A stretch of DNA of 64,000 nt from Winogradskyella vidalii (GTDB lineage Bacteria; Bacteroidota; Bacteroidia; Flavobacteriales; Flavobacteriaceae), in contig NZ_JABFDG010000002.1 in the NCBI RefSeq assembly GCF_013403955.1, forward strand, positions 434,001-498,000, in the 5' to 3' direction. Positions 34,778-44,310 of this stretch are shown piece by piece. Every line of letters starts with the position of its first letter. Within the stretch, counting starts at the first letter, position 1. The position numbers and the translations under genes are program-made. The notes under the pieces are model-generated. The model did no database searches. It saw nothing but the letters and a program-made list of their open reading frames with translations, and was not told where the DNA came from.

Positions 34778-35590
34778 TTGATTACTATTCCAAAATTAAA
34801 ACATACAGATTCTAACAACTTCTTTCTACTTTGTGGTCCATGTGCTATTGAAGGTGAAGATATGGCCTTACGTATTGCTGAAAAAGTAATAACAATCACT
34901 AATAAACTTGAAATCCCTTATGTTTTTAAAGGCAGTTTCAAAAAAGCTAATCGCAGTAGAATTGATAGTTTTACAGGTATCGGAAACGAAAAAGCCTTAA
35001 AAATCCTTAGAAAAGTTTCTGAAACCTTTGATGTGCCAACGGTTACTGATATCCATGAAGCGTCTGATGCTGCTATGGCTGCAGAATATGTTGATGTGTT
35101 ACAGATTCCTGCATTTTTAGTACGACAAACCGATTTAGTAGTTGCTGCTGCCGAAACTGGAAAAGTGGTCAACTTAAAGAAGGGCCAATTTATGAGTCCG
35201 GAAGCCATGAAGCATGCGGTTCAAAAAGTAAAGGATGCGGGTAACGAACAGGCTTGGATTACAGATAGAGGCACCATGTTTGGCTACCAAGATATGATTG
35301 TAGATTTTAGAGGTATCCCAACCATGCGTACATATGCACCAACGGTTTTAGATGTGACACATTCTTTACAACAACCTAATCAAAGCATTGGTGTAACAGG
35401 CGGACGACCAGATATGATTGAAACCATCGCCAGAGCTGGTGTGGTTAATAATGTTGACGGCTTATTTATTGAAACCCATTTTGATCCTGCAAACGCTAAA
35501 AGTGATGGCGCTAATATGTTACATTTAGATAATCTAGAAGGTTTACTAAGTAATTTAGTAGCCATCAGAAAAACAATAAATAGTTTATAA
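34778..35590 (+). CDS. kdsA: 3-deoxy-8-phosphooctulonate synthase (KDO-8-P synthase)
   Basis: 270 residues. It condenses arabinose-5-phosphate with PEP to make KDO-8-phosphate for lipopolysaccharide. Family motifs are FLLCGPCAIEGED, the FKGSFKKANRSR phosphate-binding segment, LQIPAFLVRQTDL, GQFMSPEAM and TGGRPDMIETIARAGV near the end. The start appears to be TTG, as the promoter lies just upstream and no ATG is in frame. A GNAT gene follows after 16 bp. Confidence 0.95.
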   Translation: MITIPKLKHTDSNNFFLLCGPCAIEGEDMALRIAEKVITITNKLEIPYVFKGSFKKANRSRIDSFTGIGNEKALKILRKVSETFDVPTVTDIHEASDAAMAAEYVDVLQIPAFLVRQTDLVVAAAETGKVVNLKKGQFMSPEAMKHAVQKVKDAGNEQAWITDRGTMFGYQDMIVDFRGIPTMRTYAPTVLDVTHSLQQPNQSIGVTGGRPDMIETIARAGVVNNVDGLFIETHFDPANAKSDGANMLHLDNLEGLLSNLVAIRKTINSL

Positions 35591-35606
35591 ACCATAGGCT
35601 TAAAAC

Positions 35607-36080
35607 TTGAAAAACACCATCGAAATAAGACCTGCTACTTTAGAAGATATTCCTGAAATCACATCACTTTTCAGGAATACAATTACACATATCAGCGCCA
35701 AACATTATTCCGAAAAACAAATTAAAGCTTGGGCTTCTGCTGCGGATGATATTGAAGAATGGGAAAAACGAATCCATAAACTCTATTTTATCCTAGCTGA
35801 AATTGACAACAATATCGTTGGTTTTGCGTATTTAAAAAACGGTAATTATTTTGACGGCTTATTTGTTCATAAGGACTTTCAACGCCAAGGTGTCGGTTCT
35901 AAATTATTACGAATTATCGAGTCGAAAGTTATGATGAATGATTTTGAAGTTTTAAAATCTGACGTTAGTAAAACCGCTTTACCGTTTTTTGACAACAAGT
36001 ATTTTGAAGTCATTAAAAAACAAAAGAAAACTTACAAAGGCGTCATGTTTGAAAACTATTTGGTTGAAAAATACCTATAA
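35607..36080 (+). CDS. GNAT family N-acetyltransferase
   Basis: 157 residues of single GNAT domain. IRPATLEDIPEITSLFRNTI is the N-terminal substrate-side helix, FAYLKNGNYFDGLFVHKDFQRQGVGSKLL holds the acetyl-CoA pyrophosphate loop RQGVGS, and YFEVIKKQKKTYKGVMFENYLVEK closes the fold. The start is TTG at 35607, 16 bp after kdsA, so they are probably co-transcribed. The substrate is unknown. Confidence 0.85.
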   Translation: MKNTIEIRPATLEDIPEITSLFRNTITHISAKHYSEKQIKAWASAADDIEEWEKRIHKLYFILAEIDNNIVGFAYLKNGNYFDGLFVHKDFQRQGVGSKLLRIIESKVMMNDFEVLKSDVSKTALPFFDNKYFEVIKKQKKTYKGVMFENYLVEKYL

Positions 36081-36109
36081 AAAATTAGTGCTAATTCGTG
36101 CAAACCGCA

Positions 36110-36724
36110 TTATTCTTTTTCATACGCACTAACAAAAGCCTTGACACCTGCTTTAATTTCTAAAGCCACATAATTTTCCATTGGAACAATTGGACAAGAA
36201 TATTTTTCATCATAAGCACAATACGGATTGTAAGCGGAGTTAAAATCTATTTCAATCGTATTACCTTCCGGAATCTCTAAATCAATATAGCGTCCACCTT
36301 TATAAGTTGATGTTCCATTGGTATGATCTAAAAACGGCAGAAATAAATAATCTTCAGAACCTTCACTTTGCGATAGTTCTTTCCCTTGATAAGTATTCAA
36401 CTGAAATGTTTGTCCTTTTAATTCAAAACTCACAATACCAAAAACACGTTCTTTAGACAATCGATCTGTGGTTGTTTTCATATCAAACCACTCCGTATCT
36501 GGTGTACGTTTTAAAGTGGCTGTAACAACAAAAGTAGAATCGTAAGGAAAGAAATCTAAGCTTTCAAAGTTCTTTAAATCTTTAGGTTTTAAAGGCGATA
36601 GTGAAGCGTCTTTAAATTCCGTATTCATTTTTTCCTGAAAAGGCGTTTCAAATTTCAACGTTTTTTTACCCTCACCACAACTTGAAAACAATAAAATTGT
36701 CACTAAAACTATAAAAATGCGCAT
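36110..36724 (-). CDS. DUF1684 domain lipoprotein
   Basis: 204 residues. The N-terminal signal MRIFIVLVTILLFSSCGEGK ends in a lipobox (SSC), so the protein is lipid-anchored. The rest matches the DUF1684 pattern, with the signature FNSAYNPYCAYDEKYSCPIV near the C-terminus that contains two conserved Cys. Function in the family is not established. It is convergent with the GNAT gene and divergent from ypdA. Confidence 0.85.
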   Translation of the reverse strand: MRIFIVLVTILLFSSCGEGKKTLKFETPFQEKMNTEFKDASLSPLKPKDLKNFESLDFFPYDSTFVVTATLKRTPDTEWFDMKTTTDRLSKERVFGIVSFELKGQTFQLNTYQGKELSQSEGSEDYLFLPFLDHTNGTSTYKGGRYIDLEIPEGNTIEIDFNSAYNPYCAYDEKYSCPIVPMENYVALEIKAGVKAFVSAYEKE

Positions 36725-36840
36725 ACGTTTAAAATTTAAACATCAAAAATACAACATATAGAATTTCATTATAGATTTAAGAGATATTTAATAGCTATAC
36801 ATTTTATAATTATCAACAATAAATGTAATTTTAAGGTCCT

Positions 36841-37815
36841 ATGAAAGATTTACACTTAGATGTTTTAATTATTGGTGCAGGACCCATTGGAATTGCCTGT
36901 GCTTTGGAATTAAAAAAACAAAACTTGAATTATTTAGTGTTAGAAAAAGGCACTTTAACCAATTCATTATTCAATTACCCTTTGAATATGACTTTTTTTT
37001 CAACGTCGGAAAAATTGGAAATTGATAACATTCCCTTTATCAGCAACAATCCAAAACCAACACGTAACGAAGCTTTAGAATATTATAGGCGTGTGACCAC
37101 ATCAAATGCTTTAAAAATAAATCTCTACGAGGAAGTTACCGACCTCAATAAAACAGAAGAAGGTTTTAAAGTACAATCTGATAAAGCCAACTATACAGCA
37201 GAAAACGTCATTATTGCTACAGGCTTTTATGGCATCCCAAATCTATTAAATGTTCCTGGCGAGGATTTACCTAAAGTGTTTCATTATTACAAAGAAGCGC
37301 ATCCATTCACTTTACAAAATATTGCGGTTGTTGGCGCTAGTAATTCGTCTGTAGATGCAGCGCTCGAAATTTATAGAAAAGGTGGTAATGTCACCATGAT
37401 TGTAAGAGGCGACAGTATTGGCGAACGCGTGAAATATTGGGTAAAACCCGATATTGAAAACCGAATTGAAGAAGGCAGTATTAAAGCATATTTTAATTCT
37501 AATATTGAAGATATAAAGCCTTCAGAAATCACCATTAACACCCCAGATGGTAAGAAGACCATCGCTAATGATTTTGTCATGGCACTCACAGGTTACAAGC
37601 CTAACTTTAAATTTTTAACAAAAGCTGGCATTGCATTTTCTAATGATGAAAAACACATCCCTGATTACAATCTTGAAACCATGGAATCTAACGTAAAAGG
37701 CTTGTACTTAGCAGGTGTGATTTGTGGCGGCATGGAAACTCATAAATGGTTTATTGAAAATTCTAGAGTTCATGCCAAGATGATTGCAAAAGCTATAGAA
37801 AGTAAAGCTGATTAA
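36841..37815 (+). CDS. ypdA: YpdA-family bacillithiol disulfide reductase-like flavoprotein
   Basis: 324 residues of two-dinucleotide-binding flavoprotein. The FAD motif is IIGAGPIGIACALE (about 11-24) and the NADPH motif VVGASNSSVDAALE (about 162-175). The conserved end is GVICGGMETHKWFIENSRVHAKMI. There is no CxxC redox pair, which separates YpdA from thioredoxin reductase. The family reduces bacillithiol disulfide. The gene is alone, facing an Lrp/AsnC regulator gene. Confidence 0.88.
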   Translation: MKDLHLDVLIIGAGPIGIACALELKKQNLNYLVLEKGTLTNSLFNYPLNMTFFSTSEKLEIDNIPFISNNPKPTRNEALEYYRRVTTSNALKINLYEEVTDLNKTEEGFKVQSDKANYTAENVIIATGFYGIPNLLNVPGEDLPKVFHYYKEAHPFTLQNIAVVGASNSSVDAALEIYRKGGNVTMIVRGDSIGERVKYWVKPDIENRIEEGSIKAYFNSNIEDIKPSEITINTPDGKKTIANDFVMALTGYKPNFKFLTKAGIAFSNDEKHIPDYNLETMESNVKGLYLAGVICGGMETHKWFIENSRVHAKMIAKAIESKAD

Positions 37816-37867
37816 TATTTGGAGAACACTATTTCTATAATAAATTGGAATAAATCACGATTTACCT

Positions 37868-38311
37868 CTACGAAAGTGGTTTTATCTCTTTATACTTCAC
37901 CACATGAGACAAAACAATCTGCGTTTTAGTTTCCCCATAACTAATTAACTGATCTATAAATATTTCAAGATGCTTTTGATTCTTAAGCACCACTTCCATC
38001 ACAATATTTTCATTCCCTGTAATTCGGTAACAGTTCACCACCTCATCATAGGTTTTTACTTTTTCTAAAAAAGGCTTAAGCATTCCCATAAATGCACGTA
38101 ACGTGATTAAAGCTTTTAACTGGTAACCCGCTTCAAAAGGCGATACAAATGTGGTATAGCCTTGAATAATCTCAGCATCTTCCATTTTTTTTATCCGCTC
38201 TGAAACTGCTGGAGATGATACACCTACACGCCTGCCAATTTCTGCATTAGACATTCTCGCATTTTCTTGAAGACACTTTAAAATCTTCCAGTTTAGATTA
38301 TCAATACTCAT
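37868..38311 (-). CDS. Lrp/AsnC family transcriptional regulator
   Basis: 147 residues. The N-terminal winged helix (LNWKILKCLQENARMSNAEIG, then GVSSPAVSERIKKMEDAEII) is followed by the RAM/ACT-like ligand domain (ALITLRAFMGMLKPFLEKV ... ITGNENIVMEVVLKNQKHLEIFIDQLISYGETKTQIVLS). The typical length is about 150. It is convergent with ypdA and divergent from the helical protein at 38429. The regulated genes and effector amino acid are not visible here. Confidence 0.93.
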   Translation of the reverse strand: MSIDNLNWKILKCLQENARMSNAEIGRRVGVSSPAVSERIKKMEDAEIIQGYTTFVSPFEAGYQLKALITLRAFMGMLKPFLEKVKTYDEVVNCYRITGNENIVMEVVLKNQKHLEIFIDQLISYGETKTQIVLSHVVKYKEIKPLS

Positions 38312-38428
38312 TTAAAGTAATTTAACAAAATTAACACTGTTATTAAAGTAAATATACAAAATCACTTTAAAAACGAAAGATAGTTGTCAGTATTTGTTCT
38401 TAAATTCGTATGTATTGCTATTGAGATT

Positions 38429-38824
38429 ATGAGTTATAACCTACCATCACATTTATCTGATTTGCCTGTTTATCAAAAGGCTATGGATATTATTGCGCTA
38501 TCTCAACGTATTTCTAATTATCTTATTCAAGATTTATCCTATTTAAATACTGATGGCACTGAAGATAAGCACATTTATTTTACAGGCGATATTATTCAGC
38601 AATCCACCAATCTTGCACCACAGATTATTAGTGCTGAACGTGAGAAATGTTCGCAGAAAAAAAGCAAACACTTAGATCGTTTAGATCGTTTAACATCGCG
38701 CTTATATAGTAATTGTAGACGCCTAGAAAAATCGAATAGTAACGGCAGAGATTACCTACCTATTCTTAGAGGTGAACTAAAAAAATTCAGAAAGTTACAA
38801 CGGCATTGGGTGATGACGCTTTAA
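38429..38824 (+). CDS. Conserved-looking helical protein of unknown function
   Basis: 131 residues from the ATG at 38429 (frame open from 38384). The protein is soluble, charged and almost wholly helical: SHLSDLPVYQKAMDIIALSQRISNY, then DIIQQSTNLAPQIISAE and a basic helix LDRLDRLTSRLYSNCRRLEKS. The LPVYQKAMDI start recalls four-helix-bundle (S23/IVP-like) proteins, but I am not sure of the relation. It ends 19 bp from the convergent DEAD-box gene. Confidence 0.6.
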   Translation: MSYNLPSHLSDLPVYQKAMDIIALSQRISNYLIQDLSYLNTDGTEDKHIYFTGDIIQQSTNLAPQIISAEREKCSQKKSKHLDRLDRLTSRLYSNCRRLEKSNSNGRDYLPILRGELKKFRKLQRHWVMTL

Positions 38825-38843
38825 AAGAAAAAATCTTAAGTAT

Positions 38844-39452
38844 TTATTTTACAAGATGTGCATTTGCCATAAATGAATTCTGATAATTCTTAATCTTAGA
38901 ATTCATCTCATCGGCCATAATTATAAATTGGCATCTATCAATACTTTCAGACAATCTTAAAATATGATTGTAAGCATTCTGACGCCCTAAATAATCCGCA
39001 TCTTCAATAGCAAATAGTTGAATTTCGCCTAAATGAATACCGTTTAAAAAATAGAGTTTACTTAATCTTGAAGGCGTTGCAATAACAATATCTTGTCCGT
39101 AATAAACTTCTTCTTTTTGCTTTTCAATATCGTATTCATCATACAAGGCGTAAACTCGTAAATCAGTTGTCTTGGTAAACCTTTCAAATTCAGATTTTAA
39201 CTCTAAAGCTTCCTTTTTATCCTTTACAATAATTAAAGCTCTAGGTGAATCTTCAAAAGCTTCGGCTTTTAGCTTATGAATTGTAGCAATAATAAGTGCG
39301 GTTGTTTTTCCACTAGCTTTTGGCGCAATAATATAAGCATCTGCACCACCTTTTAAAACTGGTAATACTTTCTTTTGAAATGGATTTGAAGTTTTAAACC
39401 CTGCATTTTCTAGGGATTCTTTTAATAAAGGGTGTAGTTTTTTGAAAGACAT
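38844..39452 (-). CDS. Single-domain DEAD-box-like ATPase (RecA1 half only)
   Basis: 202 residues that cover only the first RecA domain of a DEAD-box helicase. It has a Q-motif-like FKTSNPFQKKVLPVL, Walker A APKASGKTT (43-51), TPSRL (motif Ib-like) and IEDAD (149-153) in place of DEAD. Motif III reads ADE rather than SAT, and there is no helicase C-terminal domain. The frame ends cleanly, so it seems a stable short form rather than a broken gene. It lies 58 bp downstream of sigZ on the same strand. Helicase activity alone is doubtful. Confidence 0.75.
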   Translation of the reverse strand: MSFKKLHPLLKESLENAGFKTSNPFQKKVLPVLKGGADAYIIAPKASGKTTALIIATIHKLKAEAFEDSPRALIIVKDKKEALELKSEFERFTKTTDLRVYALYDEYDIEKQKEEVYYGQDIVIATPSRLSKLYFLNGIHLGEIQLFAIEDADYLGRQNAYNHILRLSESIDRCQFIIMADEMNSKIKNYQNSFMANAHLVK

Positions 39453-39510
39453 CTGTATAATTAAGAAAATAGCTTGTTAGTAATTCAGCTATTAATTTTC
39501 AAAGGTACAA

Positions 39511-40050
39511 TTAATGACAAACTTTACAGTCTGCTTTGTCTTGTATTTCTCCAACTAAGTGTCCTTCTTCGTTCATTTTAAAGCCACAACAATCCATAAA
39601 TCCCTGAGCAATCTGCTTTCTTGCACGTTGAATTTGTGATTTTACAGTTGGTAATGACAAGTCTAATTGATTGGCGACCTCTTGTTGTTTTAAGCCTTTT
39701 ATATCTGATAAAAATAAAGGGTCTCTATATTTTTTAGGTAAGTTTTTTATTATACCTCTTAAGCAATCTTGTTCCGAATGTTCCATGGGTTCCGGATCAG
39801 CCTCTATGTCAATTTGTTCAACTGGTAATTCTTGTTTATTTGTTCTAAAATAATCTAGAACGCTATATCGTGCTACAGAAAACAGCCAAGATTTCAGCTT
39901 GTCTTCATCTTTTAGTGTTTGTAATTTGGTATGCACTTTTATAAAGGTGTCCTGTAGAATATCTTCAGCCACAGCAACATCTTTCACTTTACTCAAAATA
40001 AAGCGTCTTAAATCATCTGCATAAGTGTCCCAAACATTTTTTGTAGTCAT
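39511..40050 (-). CDS. sigZ: RNA polymerase sigma factor SigZ (ECF type) with Cys-rich tail
   Basis: 179 residues. Sigma region 2 (about 8-72: AEDILQDTFIKVHTKL ... KSWLFSVARYSVLDYFR) and region 4 (about 95-148: LPKKYRDPLFLSDIKGLKQQEVANQL, then LSLPTVKSQIQRARKQI) are complete. Unusual for ECF factors, a 30-residue tail holds C154-C155 and C175-xx-C178-H179, a likely metal or thiol site. No anti-sigma gene is adjacent. Instead a 33-residue peptide with 11 cysteines precedes it. The pair suggests metal- or redox-responsive expression. Confidence 0.9.
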   Translation of the reverse strand: MTTKNVWDTYADDLRRFILSKVKDVAVAEDILQDTFIKVHTKLQTLKDEDKLKSWLFSVARYSVLDYFRTNKQELPVEQIDIEADPEPMEHSEQDCLRGIIKNLPKKYRDPLFLSDIKGLKQQEVANQLDLSLPTVKSQIQRARKQIAQGFMDCCGFKMNEEGHLVGEIQDKADCKVCH

Positions 40051-40110
40051 TCTTTAAAATTAATTAAAATCAGTTCGAATACCAAGTTTAGTATCCGAAC
40101 TGACTATAAT

Positions 40111-40212
40111 TTAACAATTGCAGTTTACACATGTACAATTTTCACAAGTACAATTACTACAACCTCCTTTTGCGCAACCTTCACAGTTACAAGTACAATC
40201 TATATTTTTCAT
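40111..40212 (-). CDS. Metallothionein-like Cys-rich mini-protein
   Basis: A 33-residue open frame, ATG at 40212 to TAA at 40111. Eleven of the residues are Cys (positions 6, 8, 10, 13, 18, 21, 23, 26, 28, 31, 33), in CxC and CxxC spacing with Asn, Thr, Glu and Gly between and no aromatic residue. This composition fits a metal-binding peptide. It lies 60 bp upstream of sigZ on the same strand and just downstream of an ECF-like promoter, so it and sigZ probably form one unit. I know of no exact named family. Confidence 0.72.
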   Translation of the reverse strand: MKNIDCTCNCEGCAKGGCSNCTCENCTCVNCNC

Positions 40213-40234
40213 GATATTAAGTTTTATTGTTCAC

Positions 40235-40266
40235 CTAATAGACGAAAGAATTGCTGAAAAGATGCA
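40235..40266 (-). promoter_or_regulatory. ECF-type promoter candidate before the Cys-rich peptide and sigZ
   Basis: On the minus strand TGCATC (40266-40261) and CGTCTATTAG (40244-40235) are 16 nt apart. CGTC-type -10 elements with 16-17 nt spacing are typical for ECF sigma factors, and this is unlike the TAnnTTTG housekeeping box. The position suggests autoregulation by SigZ; this is inference. Confidence 0.45.
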
Positions 40267-40277
40267 AAAAAGATGAC

Positions 40278-40660
40278 TTATTTTTTATTGAATGTATCAT
40301 CACACCATTTTTCAGGGTTTTGATGAATATCATTTATGATGTTTACATACGTTTTTCATCTTTAATAATATGGTCGTGAAACGAACTTTTCCGTTTAAAA
40401 GCTATAAAACCAGCGTCGTGGATTAATTTTGAAGAAGTGTTTTTGAAAGCTCCTACTAATCCCGATAAAGATTTAATTTTTACATTTTCATCAAAAACTA
40501 AACTGCGATTAATTTCTAAAACCATAAGAACATGATTTGGCATTACAATTTTTGCATGAATAACAACATATGCATATTGATATTGCCACCAATTTAATTG
40601 CGCATATGCAATTTGCCCATATGGATTTAATTACATGATTTATTGGTATTATATAATTAA
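40278..40660 (-). pseudogene. Decayed REP-associated tyrosine transposase (Y1/IS200-like)
   Basis: Three fragments in order on the minus strand recall a RAYT transposase. First, LNPYGQIAYAQLNWWQYQYA runs into AKIVMPNHVLMVLEI, where MPNHVH is normally the catalytic HUH-like site and the last His is lost. Then KSLSGLVGAFKNTSSKLIH and SFHDHIIKDEKRM run to a stop at 40343. A shift of frame then gives NIINDIHQNPEKWCDDTFNK, the usual family C-terminus, ending at 40278. The N-terminal third is unrecognisable. A perfect palindrome of REP type lies at 40705-40724. Confidence 0.78.
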
Positions 40661-40704
40661 TGACATTTCAATTGGATTCTGATTTCTATTTCTGCTGTGC
40701 GAAC

Positions 40705-40724
40705 GGACAAGTCGCGACTTGTCC
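40705..40724. repeat. 20-nt perfect palindrome, REP-like
   Basis: GGACAAGTCGCGACTTGTCC is fully self-complementary. It abuts the icmF stop codon (40725-40727) and lies about 45 bp beyond the transposase remnant, so it may be that transposase's own REP target. No other copy is present in this window. Confidence 0.8.
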
Positions 40725-43700
40725 CTACATATTCCGGCGATACTGCCCTCCGACCTCGAATAATGCTGATGTGATTTGCCCCAATGAACAAACCTTACAC
40801 ACTTCCATTAATGCTTCAAAAATATTTTCATTATTGATGGCTTTGCTTTGTAAATCTTTTAATAATTCTTCTGAATTATGGGCTTCATGCAGATTTTCTA
40901 ATGTTTTTATCTGAAATTGCTTCTCCTCCTCCGTTGCTCTAATCACTTCCGCTGGCTGAACTGTTGGTGACCCCTTACTACTCAAAAAGGTATTCACGCC
41001 AATGATGGGAAATTTCCCGTTATGCTTCAACGTTTCATAATATAAGCTTTCTTCTTGAATCTTACTACGCTGATACATGGTTTCCATCGCGCCAAGCACA
41101 CCACCTCTTTCAGTAATACGATCAAACTCTAATAAAACAGCCTCTTCAACTAAATCCGTTAATTCTTCAATAATAAAAGAGCCTTGAATTGGGTTTTCGT
41201 TCTTCGCTAACCCTAACTCCTTATTAATAATCAATTGAATAGCCATAGCTCTACGAACTGATTCCTCTGTTGGGGTGGTAATAGCCTCATCATAAGCATT
41301 AGTATGCAATGAGTTACAATTGTCATAAATGGCATACAAGGCCTGAAGTGTGGTTCTGATATCATTAAAATCAATTTCCTGAGCATGTAAACTACGCCCT
41401 GAGGTTTGAATATGATATTTCAACATTTGTGCTCTTGGATTGGCCCCGTATTTATGCTTCATGGCTTTCGCCCAAATTTTTCTTGCTACACGACCAATAA
41501 CCGCATATTCTGGGTCGATTCCGTTTGAAAAGAAAAATGATAAGTTTGGCCCAAATTTATTGATGTCCATCCCTCTACTTAAGTAATACTCTACATACGT
41601 AAATCCGTTAGATAAGGTTAGGGCGAGTTGTGTAATAGGATTAGCACCTGCTTCTGCGATATGATAACCAGAAATAGAAACCGAATAAAAATTCCGAACA
41701 TTATTATCTATAAAATATTCTTGAACATCGCCCATTAAACGCAATGCAAATTCCGTAGAGAAAATACAGGTATTTTGGGCTTGATCTTCTTTTAAAATAT
41801 CAGCCTGAACCGTTCCTCTCACCTGAGCAATAGTATTCTTTTTAATCTCTGCATAGACCTCAGCAGGCAAAACTTGATCCCCTGTAACGCCTAAGAGCAT
41901 TAAACCTAAACCATTATTACCTTCAGGAAGTTTACCATTGTATTGGGGACGCTCCTTCCCTTTATAAATAGTCTTAATTTTAGTTTCAACCTCTTTTTCT
42001 AGACCATTTTCTTTAATATAGAATTCACATTGCTGATCAATAGCAGCATTCATAAAAAAGCCAAGCAACATGGGTGCTGGCCCATTAATGGTCATACTCA
42101 CTGAAGTCATCACATTTGCTAAATCGAAACCAGAATATAATTTTTTAGCATCGTCTAAACAGCAAATTGAAACTCCTGCATTTCCGATTTTTCCGTAAAT
42201 GTCTGGTCGTAAATCGGGATCACTTCCGTAGAGTGTAACACTATCAAAGGCTGTAGATAAACGTTTGGCAGGTAAGCCTGCACTGACATAATGAAAACGT
42301 CTGTTGGTTCGCTCTGGTCCGCCTTCGCCTGCAAACATTCTTGCGGGGTCTTCACCTGTTCTTTTAAAAGGGTACAAACCGGCTGTATACGGAAATTCTC
42401 CAGGTACATTTTCTTGTAAACACCATCTTAAAATATCGCCCCATGCTTGATATTTGGGTAAGGCGACTTTTGGTATTTGTGTATGCGAAAGCGATTCTGT
42501 TTGAGTTTCAATTTTAATTTCTTTATCTCTAACTTTAAAAGAATATATAGGATCCTTATAACGGTTTACTTTTTGGTCCCAACCTGTAATCACTTCCCAA
42601 TTGTAGGGATCTAAATTAAGTTTTACACGATCAAATTCTTTTATTAAAAGTCCTAAAAATTCTTCTGAACTTTCATCTTCAACTTGACTGAGAATATCCT
42701 CATCATTTAATCCTAATTTTCCGATGAAAGACCTTTCGACAGCGCTTAAGGTTACATTTCCGACAGAACAAATGGTTTTATAAATACCATATAATTTCTG
42801 CGCGACTTCAACTTGTTCATCGGCCGTTTTATCGTAGGCTCTATTATTCTCTGCTATTTCAGACAAATAACGTGTTCGTGATGGTGGAATAACAAAAATC
42901 TTCTCACTCATTTCTTTAGAGATCTCAAACGTAGATTTTAAAACAGAATCTGCTTTTTCAACTAATTTATCCATAACCGCTTTATACAGCGTATTCATTC
43001 CTGGGTCATTAAATTGAGAGGCAATGGTTCCGTAAACTGGTAAGTCATCTTGTGGAATATCCCAAAGATTATTGTTACGCATGTATTGTTTTTTTACATC
43101 ACGCAAGGCATCTAAAGCGCCACGCTTATCAAATTTATTGATGGCCACTAAATCGGCAAAATCGAGCATATCAATTTTTTCGAGTTGTGTAGCTGCACCA
43201 AATTCTGGCGTCATTACATACAGTGACACATCAGAATGCTCTATAATTTCGGTATCTGATTGACCAATTCCAGAGGTCTCCAAAATAATTAAGTCGTATT
43301 CGGCAGCTTTTAAAACTTCAACCGCTTCGTTAACATACTTAGACAAAGCCAAATTAGATTGACGTGTTGCTAAACTGCGCATATAAACACGCGGTGAATT
43401 AATAGCATTCATACGGATACGATCACCTAAAAGCGCACCACCTGTTTTTCGTTTAGATGGATCTACAGAAACAATACCAATTGTTTTTTCAGGAAAATCA
43501 ATTAAGAAACGACGTACTAATTCATCAACTAATGAAGACTTTCCTGCCCCACCAGTTCCCGTAATACCAAGAACGGGAGTTTTTGAATTCTTGTTTTTTT
43601 CATGAATAGCAGCTAAAGCATCTTTTGCAACTTCAGGAAAATTTTCTGAAGAAGAAATTAATCTTGCAATAGATTTTGAGTCTTTTTTATGAAGCACTTT

Positions 43701-44165
43701 TACTTCATCATTGAGATTATCACCAATAGCATAATCCGATTGCTCTACTAAGTCATTAATCATTCCCTGTAAACCAAGACCTCTTCCATCATCTGGCGAA
43801 TAGATTCTGGTAACCCCATAGTCCATTAATTCCTTAATTTCCTCAGGAAGAATCACGCCGCCGCCGCCGCCAAAAATTTTAATATGGCCTGCGCCTTTTT
43901 CCTGCAGCAAATCATACATATATTTAAAATACTCGTTATGTCCACCTTGGTAAGAGGTCAAAGCAATAGCATTAGCATCTTCTTGTATGGCTGTATTTAC
44001 GACCTCCTCTACGCTTCTATCGTGACCTAAATGAATCACTTCGACTCCTGTAGATTGAATAATACGCCGCATGATATTTATTGAAGCATCATGCCCATCA
44101 AAAAGTGATGCAGCGGTAACTATACGTACTTTATATTTTGGTTTATATGGTGTAACTTGTTCCAT
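40725..44165 (-). CDS. icmF: Fused isobutyryl-CoA mutase (IcmF)
   Basis: 1146 residues joining three parts. The N-terminal B12-binding domain (about 12-145) has the base-off motif in [11 protein letters not shown] (H25) and [10 protein letters not shown]. The MeaB-like G-protein chaperone domain (about 190-430) has Walker [10 protein letters not shown] (203-211), [15 protein letters not shown] and NKFDKRGA. The mutase large-subunit domain (about 570-1146) has [20 protein letters not shown] and [15 protein letters not shown]-like segments. This order is diagnostic of IcmF, which interconverts isobutyryl- and butyryl-CoA (some also pivalyl/isovaleryl-CoA) with adenosylcobalamin. It is a single gene next to purU (divergent). 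Confidence 0.93.
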   Translation of the reverse strand: MEQVTPYKPKYKVRIVTAASLFDGHDASINIMRRIIQSTGVEVIHLGHDRSVEEVVNTAIQEDANAIALTSYQGGHNEYFKYMYDLLQEKGAGHIKIFGGGGGVILPEEIKELMDYGVTRIYSPDDGRGLGLQGMINDLVEQSDYAIGDNLNDEVKVLHKKDSKSIARLISSSENFPEVAKDALAAIHEKNKNSKTPVLGITGTGGAGKSSLVDELVRRFLIDFPEKTIGIVSVDPSKRKTGGALLGDRIRMNAINSPRVYMRSLATRQSNLALSKYVNEAVEVLKAAEYDLIILETSGIGQSDTEIIEHSDVSLYVMTPEFGAATQLEKIDMLDFADLVAINKFDKRGALDALRDVKKQYMRNNNLWDIPQDDLPVYGTIASQFNDPGMNTLYKAVMDKLVEKADSVLKSTFEISKEMSEKIFVIPPSRTRYLSEIAENNRAYDKTADEQVEVAQKLYGIYKTICSVGNVTLSAVERSFIGKLGLNDEDILSQVEDESSEEFLGLLIKEFDRVKLNLDPYNWEVITGWDQKVNRYKDPIYSFKVRDKEIKIETQTESLSHTQIPKVALPKYQAWGDILRWCLQENVPGEFPYTAGLYPFKRTGEDPARMFAGEGGPERTNRRFHYVSAGLPAKRLSTAFDSVTLYGSDPDLRPDIYGKIGNAGVSICCLDDAKKLYSGFDLANVMTSVSMTINGPAPMLLGFFMNAAIDQQCEFYIKENGLEKEVETKIKTIYKGKERPQYNGKLPEGNNGLGLMLLGVTGDQVLPAEVYAEIKKNTIAQVRGTVQADILKEDQAQNTCIFSTEFALRLMGDVQEYFIDNNVRNFYSVSISGYHIAEAGANPITQLALTLSNGFTYVEYYLSRGMDINKFGPNLSFFFSNGIDPEYAVIGRVARKIWAKAMKHKYGANPRAQMLKYHIQTSGRSLHAQEIDFNDIRTTLQALYAIYDNCNSLHTNAYDEAITTPTEESVRRAMAIQLIINKELGLAKNENPIQGSFIIEELTDLVEEAVLLEFDRITERGGVLGAMETMYQRSKIQEESLYYETLKHNGKFPIIGVNTFLSSKGSPTVQPAEVIRATEEEKQFQIKTLENLHEAHNSEELLKDLQSKAINNENIFEALMEVCKVCSLGQITSALFEVGGQYRRNM

Positions 44166-44192
44166 TCGTAAAAATATTGCTTATTTAAGTGA

Positions 44193-44221
44193 CAAATCTA
44201 AGGAATATTCAAAAAATACAA
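44193..44221 (-). promoter_or_regulatory. icmF promoter candidate
   Basis: The minus strand reads TTG (44221-44219), 18 nt, then TAGATTTG (44200-44193), matching TAnnTTTG. It lies 28 nt before the icmF ATG. Confidence 0.45.
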
Positions 44222-44310
44222 GCAACAATTAACAAACACCTAAAATTTAAAGAAAACCCTTAATCATTTTAAAATTAATTATTTTTAACAATTCAATTAA
44301 GAATAATTTT

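Noticed and set aside
39511-39600. CxxCH at the SigZ C-terminus as a cytochrome c heme site
   Set aside because: The protein is a cytoplasmic sigma factor without signal peptide, so covalent heme attachment is very unlikely; a metal or thiol site is more sensible.
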